Shown here: positions 25,903 through 34,009 of the stretch, piece after piece
Numbering within the stretch: position 1 is the stretch's first letter
Layout: each line of letters opens with the position of its first letter
Translations under genes and position numbers: made by a program
Origin: Lentisphaeria bacterium
Lineage (GTDB): Bacteria > Verrucomicrobiota > Lentisphaeria > Oligosphaerales > Oligosphaeraceae
Direction: 5' to 3'
DNA: 64,000 nt
Assembly: GCA_024405215.1 (NCBI GenBank)
Contig: JAKSPB010000015.1
Coordinates: 1 to 64,000, forward strand
Notes under the pieces: generated by a model
The model's database searches: none
What the model was told of the DNA's origin: nothing
What the model saw: only the letters and a program-made list of their open reading frames with translations

Positions 25903-27922
25903 CCGGGAACATCAGATCTGGGCGCCGCTGGGCATTCGGCTCAATTGGCATGATGGCCTGAGTATCAAGTTCCCGGTTTCGGAGCATTCCTTCCATTTGA
26001 AGGTAACGGCGCTGCACAACGGAGCCGTCGTCTGGGACTGCGACGTGCCCCCCACCGCGCGGCAAGAAAGAATCTATCATACCACGCAGACTTATAACAT
26101 CCCCTGGCAGGTGGAAATCAGGCAAGCCGACGGCCGTCGGCTCTTTTTCTGGCGAACGGATCTTACCGGCCGGGATGTGTGCCTGCGTTTCCTTACCGAG
26201 TCGCTAGGCGATGTCATTGCCTGGATGGCGGTGGCGGACAGATTCCACAGCATTTACAACTGCTGGATGGCGATTCAGATGAAACGGGAGTTCATTCCGC
26301 TTTTCGCCGCGATTCGCCCGCGGTTCCATTTCATCGAGGAATCGGCGTTCAAGGCTGGCGATTACGACGCGGTTTTCCCGATCAGCCCCAGCGAGGAAAC
26401 AATATTCGCCCCTGTGCCTTACAGCCGCGTCAATCCCTTCACCTATGCGCAGAATCTTCTTGCCGTCGACAATCCGCTGGAGATTCCTACTTTGGTGGAA
26501 CAGCCCGCTTCTGTATCGCGTCCGGCAGAAAAATATGCCTGTCTGCTTACTGGCAAGGGTGAAACGGAACTCTGCGGAATGAAGAAGGCTGAATGGGCTG
26601 TTGTAGCCTCCTTCCTGCGTGAAAACGGCTACGAGACAGTGACGCTGGATGACACGGCGCCGCTGCTGGAAAATCTGTCGCTCCTGCAAGGGGCACGGTT
26701 CGCCATAGGAGTGATGACGCCGCTGCTCTGGCTGGCCTGGGCCTCAAAGAAAGACGCCGTGCAATTGGTCGGAACAGGGTGTGAGAATCAGATTCCTGCC
26801 TCTGAATTCAGGGTGACGCGACCTGAAAACGGAACGAGTTCGGCAGGTGATGCCATTACCTCTGAAGAAGTCATCGGCGTCATCAAGACAGTTCCCGCAT
26901 TCCTGAAAGAATACCGCAAGAACCACCCGCTGGACAATTCAGTGGATTTCTCGGTGCTGGTGCCTGTGCATAATGGCGAAAAGACGCTGAAGCGGTGCCT
27001 GGACTCTATCCTGAATCAGACATGCGGCAATTTTGAACTGATTGCGTGCAATGATGGCTCCACGGACAACACGCAAGCCATTCTTGACGCATACGCCAAG
27101 CAGGACAGCCGCGTCCGTCTATTGAACCATCCCGTCAATCAGGGACGCATGGCGACCCGCCGCGACCTGGCGCAGGCGGCCACGAAAGCTTACACAGTCT
27201 GGGTGGATTGCGATGACGAAATCGCGCCGGACTATCTTGAGACCGCCAGCCGCGCTCTCGCGGGAAAGGATTGCGACGTCGCCGCGTTGCGCTGTGAACT
27301 GAGGCTGGCCTACAGCGGAATCCGCCGGGCGCCTGTCCGCGGCGGCATCGTCCGTGGTGACAGCATGCTGTCTGTTTTTCTGAAAAACGATGCCTTTTTG
27401 GATTGCTTCTGGGGCAAGGCATTCCGCACTTCATTGCTGAAGAAAGCTGTCCCCACGGGATTTGACAAGTTGCTTCAGGAGGATATGTTCTTCATGCTGC
27501 CGCTTTACGAGCAGGCCAAGTCATTCCTGTATGTCCCCAGTGCCCGCCCGATGTACATCTACTACGGCGATACGGGAGAATGGAGCAGCAAGCTGCATAA
27601 CATGACACCGGAGCTCTTTGAGGAGTACTGCCTTCTGCGCCATGAACAGATTGTCTTCTCCGCCGATTATCTGACAAGCCGTGGCTATGGCGAGGACATT
27701 CTGCGGCAATATATACAGAATCTTGGCCAGTTCCAATACACATTGGGCGTCCTGGAAAGTCATCCAGCCTGGTGGAAGCAAGGCGTTGAAATCTTCCTGA
27801 AATGGTTCTGCAAGGAGCCAAACTGCCTGCTCAACGATGGCAAGGTGAAGCTGCCCGATGTTGCCGCCGCTCTTCGCAGGCAGGTTGACGCCATTGCAGG
27901 GAAGGCCGGAACGGCATCGTAA
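25889..27922 (+). CDS. Degenerate BAHT-like domain fused to a GT2 glycosyltransferase
   Basis: 677 residues. Residues 1-340 repeat the layout of the upstream BAHT protein (IRLNWHDGLSIKF, QVEIRQADGRRLFFWRTDLTGRDV, LTESLGDVIAWMAVADRF, GVMTPLLWLAWASKKDAVQLV) but lack the four-Cys finger, and the substrate Lys region is not conserved. From about 352 a GT-A GT2 domain begins: SVLVPVHNGEKTLKRCLDSIL, IACNDGSTDNTQAI, WVDCDDEIAPDYL (DxD) and LLQEDMFFMLPLY. About 190 C-terminal residues are helical. It overlaps the BAHT gene by 14 nt. The likely role is extending or co-modifying the protein-linked heptose, with the BAHT half as a docking subunit; both are inference. Confidence 0.82.
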   Translation: MDRLNREHQIWAPLGIRLNWHDGLSIKFPVSEHSFHLKVTALHNGAVVWDCDVPPTARQERIYHTTQTYNIPWQVEIRQADGRRLFFWRTDLTGRDVCLRFLTESLGDVIAWMAVADRFHSIYNCWMAIQMKREFIPLFAAIRPRFHFIEESAFKAGDYDAVFPISPSEETIFAPVPYSRVNPFTYAQNLLAVDNPLEIPTLVEQPASVSRPAEKYACLLTGKGETELCGMKKAEWAVVASFLRENGYETVTLDDTAPLLENLSLLQGARFAIGVMTPLLWLAWASKKDAVQLVGTGCENQIPASEFRVTRPENGTSSAGDAITSEEVIGVIKTVPAFLKEYRKNHPLDNSVDFSVLVPVHNGEKTLKRCLDSILNQTCGNFELIACNDGSTDNTQAILDAYAKQDSRVRLLNHPVNQGRMATRRDLAQAATKAYTVWVDCDDEIAPDYLETASRALAGKDCDVAALRCELRLAYSGIRRAPVRGGIVRGDSMLSVFLKNDAFLDCFWGKAFRTSLLKKAVPTGFDKLLQEDMFFMLPLYEQAKSFLYVPSARPMYIYYGDTGEWSSKLHNMTPELFEEYCLLRHEQIVFSADYLTSRGYGEDILRQYIQNLGQFQYTLGVLESHPAWWKQGVEIFLKWFCKEPNCLLNDGKVKLPDVAAALRRQVDAIAGKAGTAS

Positions 27923-27963
27923 CAGCCGCCCGGGGAGTGTTTGGAAAAACTCTGAGATAATTG

Positions 27964-27984
27964 CAAAGGCCGCTGGCGGCTTTG
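27964..27984. terminator. Hairpin between convergent genes
   Basis: CAAAG-G-CCG / CGG-CTTTG with a 4-nt loop and one bulged base, between the glycosyltransferase stop (27922) and the stop of the opposing gene (27995). Without a long T-tract it is only a plausible bidirectional terminator. Confidence 0.35.
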
Positions 27985-27994
27985 GCAACAGTCC

Positions 27995-29692
27995 CTATTC
28001 CGCCACTTCCGTCAGGCGGGCCAGCAGTTTTTCCCATTCCTCGGCATAGCCTCGCACAATGATATTGACGATTCCGGCAAGATAGAGATACGGCTCATAT
28101 CGAACGAAGCAAAATTCATCGTGGCGTTTCTTTCCGGCAAAGTGTTCCAGCAGGAGGCATTCTTCCAGACGCACATGCATCTCGAAATAGGGCATCGCCA
28201 TGCCCCAGTTCTGGAAGCCCGCGCCCTCCTGCGAAAGCTGTTCCTGCAAGATCCGATACGCTACGCGCACGCTATTCGCCAGCGCTTCCTGCTCCGGCAT
28301 CTCCTCCAGGAAGGAAACCAACTCACGGACCTCCGGGCGCCATTCCGCCAACGCTGTTTCCGGCAATCGGCGAAGCATCTCCCCAAAAGTCCGAAGGGCC
28401 CGGATTGCCTTCAGGCGACGGGCGAAATTCGCCGCCAGGAACTCGTGCCGCGCCAGATTCTCATATCGTCGCAGACTCTCCTGCGCCAAATCCCATTCCC
28501 CGCATTCCGCAGCCGCCAGGAACCGCCACTCCTCGCTGAAGAAGGTGCCCTCCGCCACTTTCGCCTCCTCGTCTTCCGTCAACACGTCTTCCAGGGCATC
28601 CAAGGCGGCCCAGGCAGGGGCCAGAGCCTGACGATATTCCGACAGCGCAGCCAGGTCCTCTGCATCGGCGCCGGTCTCCGCAGGATACCACAGATGGGGC
28701 GGCGCCTGAAGCGCCTGCCGGGAGAAGTTACCCCAGGCATACGGCGCATCCTTCTCCTCCTGCCGATCGGCCAAGGAAACCAGCAACATGCCCAGATCCT
28801 TCTGGCGCAGGGCAAAGGCTTTCGCTTCCGCCGATGGCTCCTGAAGCGGTGTTTCCAAAGACTCTCCGGAAAACTCCTCCCAGGCAGCCACCGCCCTCTT
28901 CTGGCGCTCCGTCAGTCTATGCCGTGTGTATGCGCACAGGCAAATTGACAGCAGGAAAAGAACCACCGCGCACCACGCGCCTTTGTGGAAAAGCTCCACC
29001 ACCGGCGTCTTTCCCTGGACAGAGAACAGCCGAAGCCGGAGTCCATACGCAACGGAGAGCATCAGCAGCGCCAGCAGAAGAGTCCACTGGACCGACATTT
29101 TCACCGCGCAAAACAAAATGAAATTCCGCAGCAATTCCGGGAATTTCACCAGGAAGCCCACTTTTCCCAGCACCCCTGTCAGATAACAGTCGATTCCCCA
29201 AAAGAAGACCGCCAAAAGAAGCATGATTCCCAGGGAATGGAAGAGGGTCTGCAAGACCACCGCTTCTTTCTGGCGAAAGTCCTCGCGGGCAATCAGGAAG
29301 TCAGTGAAAGCGAATTGCGCTTCCAGAATCACAGGAATCGACAACACCCGTACGACAATATGCTCCTGCTGCCAGACGACCTGGATGACGAAAAGCGCCA
29401 CGGCGCCCCAGAAAAGCCATGCCATGATCTTCCCTGTTGGCGTCAATGGCGCCAGATTCAGCCCCTTGTAATAGCGGATCAGCTGAATGCCATAGCCGAC
29501 CATCAGGGTGTTGCCGGCCATTACCAGAATTTTCAATGCGGACAGAAAATTCAACCATCCCAGACTATGCAAACTCCACACCCCCAGGCATAGCGCCAAC
29601 GCCCCGAAGCACGCCATGGTCATGGCGCTGGCGAGACGCTGCACGGGAACCGGCAGTATCCTTGGAGATGGCGGTGACGCGAGAACAGGCAT
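27995..29692 (-). CDS. Polytopic membrane protein of unknown function
   Basis: 565 residues. I do not recognise a family. About six transmembrane helices occupy the first 260 residues (for example MACFGALALCLGVWSLHSL, IMAWLFWGAVALFVIQVVW, GAWCAVVLFLLSICLCAY). A soluble, Glu/Ala/Leu-rich helical region of about 300 residues follows, possibly tetratricopeptide-like. No signal peptide beyond the first helix. Last gene of a minus-strand run starting at holA, 90 nt after the small secreted protein. Confidence 0.7.
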   Translation of the reverse strand: MPVLASPPSPRILPVPVQRLASAMTMACFGALALCLGVWSLHSLGWLNFLSALKILVMAGNTLMVGYGIQLIRYYKGLNLAPLTPTGKIMAWLFWGAVALFVIQVVWQQEHIVVRVLSIPVILEAQFAFTDFLIAREDFRQKEAVVLQTLFHSLGIMLLLAVFFWGIDCYLTGVLGKVGFLVKFPELLRNFILFCAVKMSVQWTLLLALLMLSVAYGLRLRLFSVQGKTPVVELFHKGAWCAVVLFLLSICLCAYTRHRLTERQKRAVAAWEEFSGESLETPLQEPSAEAKAFALRQKDLGMLLVSLADRQEEKDAPYAWGNFSRQALQAPPHLWYPAETGADAEDLAALSEYRQALAPAWAALDALEDVLTEDEEAKVAEGTFFSEEWRFLAAAECGEWDLAQESLRRYENLARHEFLAANFARRLKAIRALRTFGEMLRRLPETALAEWRPEVRELVSFLEEMPEQEALANSVRVAYRILQEQLSQEGAGFQNWGMAMPYFEMHVRLEECLLLEHFAGKKRHDEFCFVRYEPYLYLAGIVNIIVRGYAEEWEKLLARLTEVAE

Positions 29693-29732
29693 AAAATGTC
29701 AATGGACAGGAGAAAAAGGACGCGGGACGGCG

Positions 29733-29752
29733 CCTGCGCATCCTTGCGCAGG
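29733..29752. repeat. Perfect 8-bp hairpin between two minus-strand genes
   Basis: CCTGCGCA-tcct-TGCGCAGG, with GGC/GCC continuing the pairing imperfectly. On the minus strand a T-rich stretch comes about 15 nt later. It may attenuate transcription into the membrane-protein gene. Confidence 0.4.
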
Positions 29753-29782
29753 TTGCCTTGCCCGCCGCCCAGATTCCAAGTT

Positions 29783-30478
29783 CTAGAACGTATCGGCTTC
29801 CACCAGCCAAGGCACGTCCGCGCCGCACTCCAAGGTAATGGTCACGGGAGCAGTCGTATGGATCCAGCCCGTCGCCACGTTGGAAGCCGTTTTGACGGAG
29901 CTTTGGAAAAGCAACCGCTGGTCGACGGCACGGACCGTCACCCGAACCGTCCCCTCTTCCTCGCCCTCGTTGTGCACTGTAACGCGCCATGGCTTCTCCT
30001 GGGGCGTGAACTGGAACTGCTGCGCCCCCTGCTCCGCCCAGACGCCGAGCTTCTTGACCTGGGCTGCGCCGCGCTCCTCCTGATAGGTCTTCAGGCGCCA
30101 CTCCTGGACCGAATCCAGATACTGGTCCACCGAAACGGACCATCCGCGGGAATCTCCCTCTATGACCAGGTAGGCCTTCTCCAGACCGGAAAAGCCCTTG
30201 CGGTCCGCACTTTGAAGCTGCTTGGAACTCACCACCACCTTGCTAGGCTTGGGCTTCTTGTCGGCGGCATCCACCAAAGTGATCTTCAAAGCGCCATTCC
30301 GCGCCGCCGCGTAGTTGATGCGGAAGTCATCGCCAAAGAGGGGAAACACCTCCGTGCACACTGTTCCCACACCATTCCACCGGAAGGTCTTGTTAACCCA
30401 GCAGAAATCATCTGCGGACAAGGTGAAAGACGCCAATGCCAGGAAAGCCAGAAAAGCTTGCAGCGGTCTCGTCATCAT
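29783..30478 (-). CDS. Secreted protein of unknown function
   Basis: 231 residues. Signal peptide MMTRPLQAFLAFLALASFTLSA with likely cleavage before DDFCW. The mature part is beta-rich with many Trp, Val and Thr (KTFRWNGVGTVCTEVFPLFGDDF, PWRVTVHNEGEEEGTVRVTVRAV, GWIHTTAPVTITLECG), suggesting a beta-sandwich. No family recognised. It begins 3 nt after the argH stop, so it is cotranscribed with argH although no functional link is apparent. Probably periplasmic. Confidence 0.7.
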   Translation of the reverse strand: MMTRPLQAFLAFLALASFTLSADDFCWVNKTFRWNGVGTVCTEVFPLFGDDFRINYAAARNGALKITLVDAADKKPKPSKVVVSSKQLQSADRKGFSGLEKAYLVIEGDSRGWSVSVDQYLDSVQEWRLKTYQEERGAAQVKKLGVWAEQGAQQFQFTPQEKPWRVTVHNEGEEEGTVRVTVRAVDQRLLFQSSVKTASNVATGWIHTTAPVTITLECGADVPWLVEADTF

Positions 30479-30481
30479 GTT

Positions 30482-31864
30482 CTACTCCTTTTCTTCCTCA
30501 AAACGCCGTCCCCACTTCGACAACTGCGCTGCGACCTGGACAGGCGCGGTACCGCCGGTCAAATCGCGGGCGGCGACGCTATGCGCAGCCTGGAAAATCG
30601 CCAAGAACTCCGGCACAGCCGTGGGAATGGACTCTTTCATCAGCTCCAGAGTGGCCTGCGCCAAGGTGATTCCGCGGGCCGTGCAGGCGCCAACGAAACG
30701 CCCCACCTGATGATGGGCTTCCCGGAAAGGCACGCCCTGTTTCACCAGCGCCTCCGCCAGATCCGTGGCCATCAAGGAGGGATCCGAGGCCGCCTCCGCC
30801 ATTCGCCCGGCACGGGGCCTGACCGTGGAAAGCATTGCCGTCAGGGTCCGAAGCACCAGCGAGACCGTATCCACGGCGTCAAAGAGCCCCTCCTTGTCCT
30901 CCTGCAAATCCCGGTTGTAGGTCAGCGGCAGGCCCTTCAGGGTGGTCAAAAGACTCATCAGCGCACCATAGACGCGACCGGTCTTGCCGCGCGTCAGCTC
31001 CGCCATGTCGGGGTTCTTCTTCTGAGGCATCAGGCTGCTGCCCGTCGTAAAGGCATCGCCGATTTCCACGAACGCGAACTCCTGGCTGAACCAGATGGCC
31101 ACGTCCTCGGCGAAACGGGAGAGATGCATGGAGACGAGCGCCAGATCCGCCAGGAACTCAATGGACTCGTCCCGGTCGGCCACGGCATCCATGGAGTTCT
31201 GCAGCACCGCCTCGAAGCCCAGTTCCTTCGCCACGAACTCCCGGTTCAACGGCAGGGTGGAACCCGCCAAGGCGCCGGCCCCCAGCGGCAGGCGGTTGAT
31301 CCGGTGGCGGCAGTCCGCCAGACGCTCGCGGTCGCGCTCCAGCATCTCCACGTATGCCAGAAGATGATGAGCGAAGAGGACGGGCTGCGCATGCTGAAGA
31401 TGTGTGAATCCCGGCATGATGGCCTGGGAATTGTCATTGCCCAATTTCCAGAGCGCTTTCTGGAAATCGCGGAGTTCCTTGCGGATCCGATCCACCTCGT
31501 GGCGCAGGAAGAGACGTTCGTCGGTGGCAATCTGGTCATTGCGGGAACGGCCCGTATGCAGACGGGCGCCGGGAGCGCCGATCAGTTCGGTCAGGCGGCT
31601 CTCGATGTTCATATGGATATCCTCCAGCTCGGTGCGGAAGACGAACTCGCCGCGATCCAACTCGCCCTTGATCTGCTCCAACCCCGCAAGGATCTTGTCG
31701 GCATCCTCCTGGGGGATGATTCCCTGATGCGCCAGCATTTTCGCGTGCGCGGCGCTGCCTTGCAGGTCGAAGGGATACAACCTGCGATCATAGCTGATGG
31801 ATTCCGACAAACGAAGAACGAGGGCATCGGGCCCTTCGCTAAAACGACCGTCCCAAAGTGGCAT
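30482..31864 (-). CDS. argH: Argininosuccinate lyase
   Basis: 460 residues, full length. It cleaves argininosuccinate to arginine and fumarate. Conserved: GRFSEGPDALVLRLSESI, HTGRSRNDQIATDERL, FTHLQHAQPVLFAHHLL, the flexible catalytic loop GSSLMPQKKNPDMAEL and YNRDLQEDKEGLFDAVDT. The only arginine-pathway gene here. It sits between the GAF-domain gene (98-nt gap) and a secreted protein, in the minus-strand run from holA. Confidence 0.96.
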   Translation of the reverse strand: MPLWDGRFSEGPDALVLRLSESISYDRRLYPFDLQGSAAHAKMLAHQGIIPQEDADKILAGLEQIKGELDRGEFVFRTELEDIHMNIESRLTELIGAPGARLHTGRSRNDQIATDERLFLRHEVDRIRKELRDFQKALWKLGNDNSQAIMPGFTHLQHAQPVLFAHHLLAYVEMLERDRERLADCRHRINRLPLGAGALAGSTLPLNREFVAKELGFEAVLQNSMDAVADRDESIEFLADLALVSMHLSRFAEDVAIWFSQEFAFVEIGDAFTTGSSLMPQKKNPDMAELTRGKTGRVYGALMSLLTTLKGLPLTYNRDLQEDKEGLFDAVDTVSLVLRTLTAMLSTVRPRAGRMAEAASDPSLMATDLAEALVKQGVPFREAHHQVGRFVGACTARGITLAQATLELMKESIPTAVPEFLAIFQAAHSVAARDLTGGTAPVQVAAQLSKWGRRFEEEKE

Positions 31865-31962
31865 GGCGATTCAAAAAAAGAAAACTACGGTTGCATTCCG
31901 GCGATGCCGGAGACGACTGTCAAAAAATATCCGAAGAGGGAATTGCAAGAGCAGCACCCGTC

Positions 31963-32736
31963 CTACTTCTCGTCAACGGGCGGATGCACGATGCACTCCA
32001 GAAGTTGACTGGCGGCAGTGGTGATGTGCCCCTCGCTGAAACCGGCCTTTACCAGTTGCTTATAGAAAGACTCGGCCAGAAGCCGGACCACCTTCCCGGG
32101 ATTGCGGACGGTGGTGACGAGGAGCTTCTCCGCCGCCTGCGCGTTGTCGCCCGCGCCCTCCCGGGCGCTGTTCAGCAATTCCGCCGCATTCAAGGCGAAA
32201 TGCTGTTCCAGCAGTTCGGAGGCCTTGGTATTCTCCACAATCAGGGAAACAAAGGGGCCCAGCAGGGAAAGCAGCTTCCGCCGCAGCGGGTCCTTGGACT
32301 GGCTGGGATCCTTCGGCCCGCCGGTGATCAGGTGGCCGATGCGGTTTCCCTTGAAGTAGATGGGCATGGCGATGATAGGAAACCGGAGCCCCTCGATGCC
32401 GGAATTGATCCAGTTGATCTGGTGGGTGCTGCGAAGCTGGAGCAGAATGTTCTGCAAACGGAGGGGAACGTCCAGCGGCTCCCGGTCCTTCAGATGGGTC
32501 TCCTCCAGGCCCACTGGCGCCCGGACGATGAAAAGTTCCTTCTCCTCGTCCAGCAACAACAGCGCGGCCTGCGTGGTGTCCATGAGGCGGCAGGTCAAAT
32601 CCACGATCTTGTAGAGGCCCTCGTCCACCGAATACGTGACTTTCATGGCCTCGTTCAGCAACATCAGGACATCAATGCTCCGCTCCAGCTGATTCTTGTC
32701 TTCTATCAGCTGCGTCTTATCTTCCATTTCCTTCAT
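31963..32736 (-). CDS. GAF-domain protein
   Basis: 257 residues. N-terminal short coiled coil, then a GAF domain at about 20-165 (RSIDVLMLLNEAMKVTYSVDEGLYKIVDLTCRLMDTTQAALLLLDE, FPIIAMPIYFKGNRIGHLITGG). A helical C-terminal region carries no kinase, cyclase or output motif that I can see. It may be a stand-alone sensor or adaptor; the ligand is unknown. The ATG overlaps the holA stop as ATGA, so the two are translationally coupled. Confidence 0.78.
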   Translation of the reverse strand: MKEMEDKTQLIEDKNQLERSIDVLMLLNEAMKVTYSVDEGLYKIVDLTCRLMDTTQAALLLLDEEKELFIVRAPVGLEETHLKDREPLDVPLRLQNILLQLRSTHQINWINSGIEGLRFPIIAMPIYFKGNRIGHLITGGPKDPSQSKDPLRRKLLSLLGPFVSLIVENTKASELLEQHFALNAAELLNSAREGAGDNAQAAEKLLVTTVRNPGKVVRLLAESFYKQLVKAGFSEGHITTAASQLLECIVHPPVDEK

Positions 32737-33854
32737 CGGCTTGTCCCTTTCTTAGGTAAAATCATCAACAATGCCCGCTCCAGCTCCACCGGCGGCGTCA
32801 TCCCCCCTGAATTGATGGCCAGCAGTGCATCGCGCACGGTGCAGATGGCCTGGATCAGCTCGTGGGGCGAGTAGTTCATCGCCTGGTCGGCCTGGAACTT
32901 GTTGCGCCAGGTATTGCCTGTGGCAAAAGGCGCGTCACCGGCAGCCAGCTTCCGCTTCTCCTCCATCGTCATGGCCTCCAGGTGCTCCTTGAGCTGCATT
33001 CCGCTCTTGAGCCGGTTCATCGCCATGTAGATGCGAAGGGAGATGAAGGTCCGGAACTGGCGCCCCAGGCTGTAGAGCAACGCCCGGGCGGTGCCGTCCG
33101 GGTCCTTGTCCCGCGCCATCAGCATCTCTACAAGGGAAAGCGTCCCCGGCAGATCGCGGTTCCCCACGGGATCCCCGATGGCCCAGTTCTCCTGGTCGCC
33201 GTAGGGCGGGCACAACTCCCGGACCGCCTCCGCCGTAATGGGCTGCTCCGTGCCGCCCATGTAGCAGACCAGCTTCTCCAGTTCGCCTGCGATCAGCGTG
33301 GTGTCGCCGCCCAAGGCATCCACCAGGGCTTCCAGTGCATCGAAGGAAAGCGTGATGCCCTTCTGGGCGGTCACCTCGGAAATGCAGCGTTTCATCTCCT
33401 CGCGCCAGCCCTTCCGCCCGGTGGTGGGCTTCCGGCACCAGATCACCTGGCCGTTGGCCGCACAAGCCTTGGCCAGGCCCTTCTTCTCATCGCAGCCGAC
33501 CCCTTCCAGAATGACGAAGATGTCGTCGGGCAAAGGCTCCGCGAAAAATTCCGCCAGGGCACGGACGCCCATGGGATCATTCTTCACCTTCGCCGCGGGC
33601 TCCTGCGCGAAGCCGGAGAACTGCTTCAGCCAGATGGTCTTGGCACCGCCCATGAAGGCGGGCTGCCGAACGGAAGACATGACATCGCGAAGCATCTCGG
33701 CACGCGGTCCCCGATCGTCTTCGGCAATGACATCCACCGAGAAGTCGTCGGGATTCTCCCCGGCGAGTTCATGGAACAAGGCATCCGCCTGCGCATGGAT
33801 GCGGATCTCGTCATCGCCGGAAATGAGATAAAGATGGGAGGGAGATTTTGGCAC
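32733..33854 (-). CDS. holA: DNA polymerase III subunit delta
   Basis: 373 residues from GTG 33854; a TTG at 33923 would add 23. Delta opens the beta clamp within the clamp loader. Recognisable by SHLYLISGDDEIRIHAQADALFHEL, the central AAA+-like domain with FVILEGVGCDEKKGLAKACAANG, SFDALEALVDALGGDTTLIAGELEKLVCY and the C-terminal helical collar (LSLVEMLMARDKDPDGTARALLYSLGRQFRTF). The GTG is preferred because the conserved core starts within nine residues. Divergent from the SH3b protein gene. Confidence 0.85.
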   Translation of the reverse strand: MPKSPSHLYLISGDDEIRIHAQADALFHELAGENPDDFSVDVIAEDDRGPRAEMLRDVMSSVRQPAFMGGAKTIWLKQFSGFAQEPAAKVKNDPMGVRALAEFFAEPLPDDIFVILEGVGCDEKKGLAKACAANGQVIWCRKPTTGRKGWREEMKRCISEVTAQKGITLSFDALEALVDALGGDTTLIAGELEKLVCYMGGTEQPITAEAVRELCPPYGDQENWAIGDPVGNRDLPGTLSLVEMLMARDKDPDGTARALLYSLGRQFRTFISLRIYMAMNRLKSGMQLKEHLEAMTMEEKRKLAAGDAPFATGNTWRNKFQADQAMNYSPHELIQAICTVRDALLAINSGGMTPPVELERALLMILPKKGTSR

Positions 33855-34009
33855 GCGCGTACCATAATGCCTTGCCCCTGTTTTGAGGGACCGACATGGC
33901 TTGAGATTGGCCTTTCCCGACAAAGAACTTCAAAATCTCCTACAAAAGCCGTATCACAGATTAAATTACCTTTTCCTACATTTTTCCCGTCCCCTCCAAT
34001 GGAGCGACA

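Noticed and set aside
29696-32008. 770-residue plus-strand frame
   Set aside because: Covers argH and the secreted protein in antisense; composition is rich in Gln, His and Arg with no domain.
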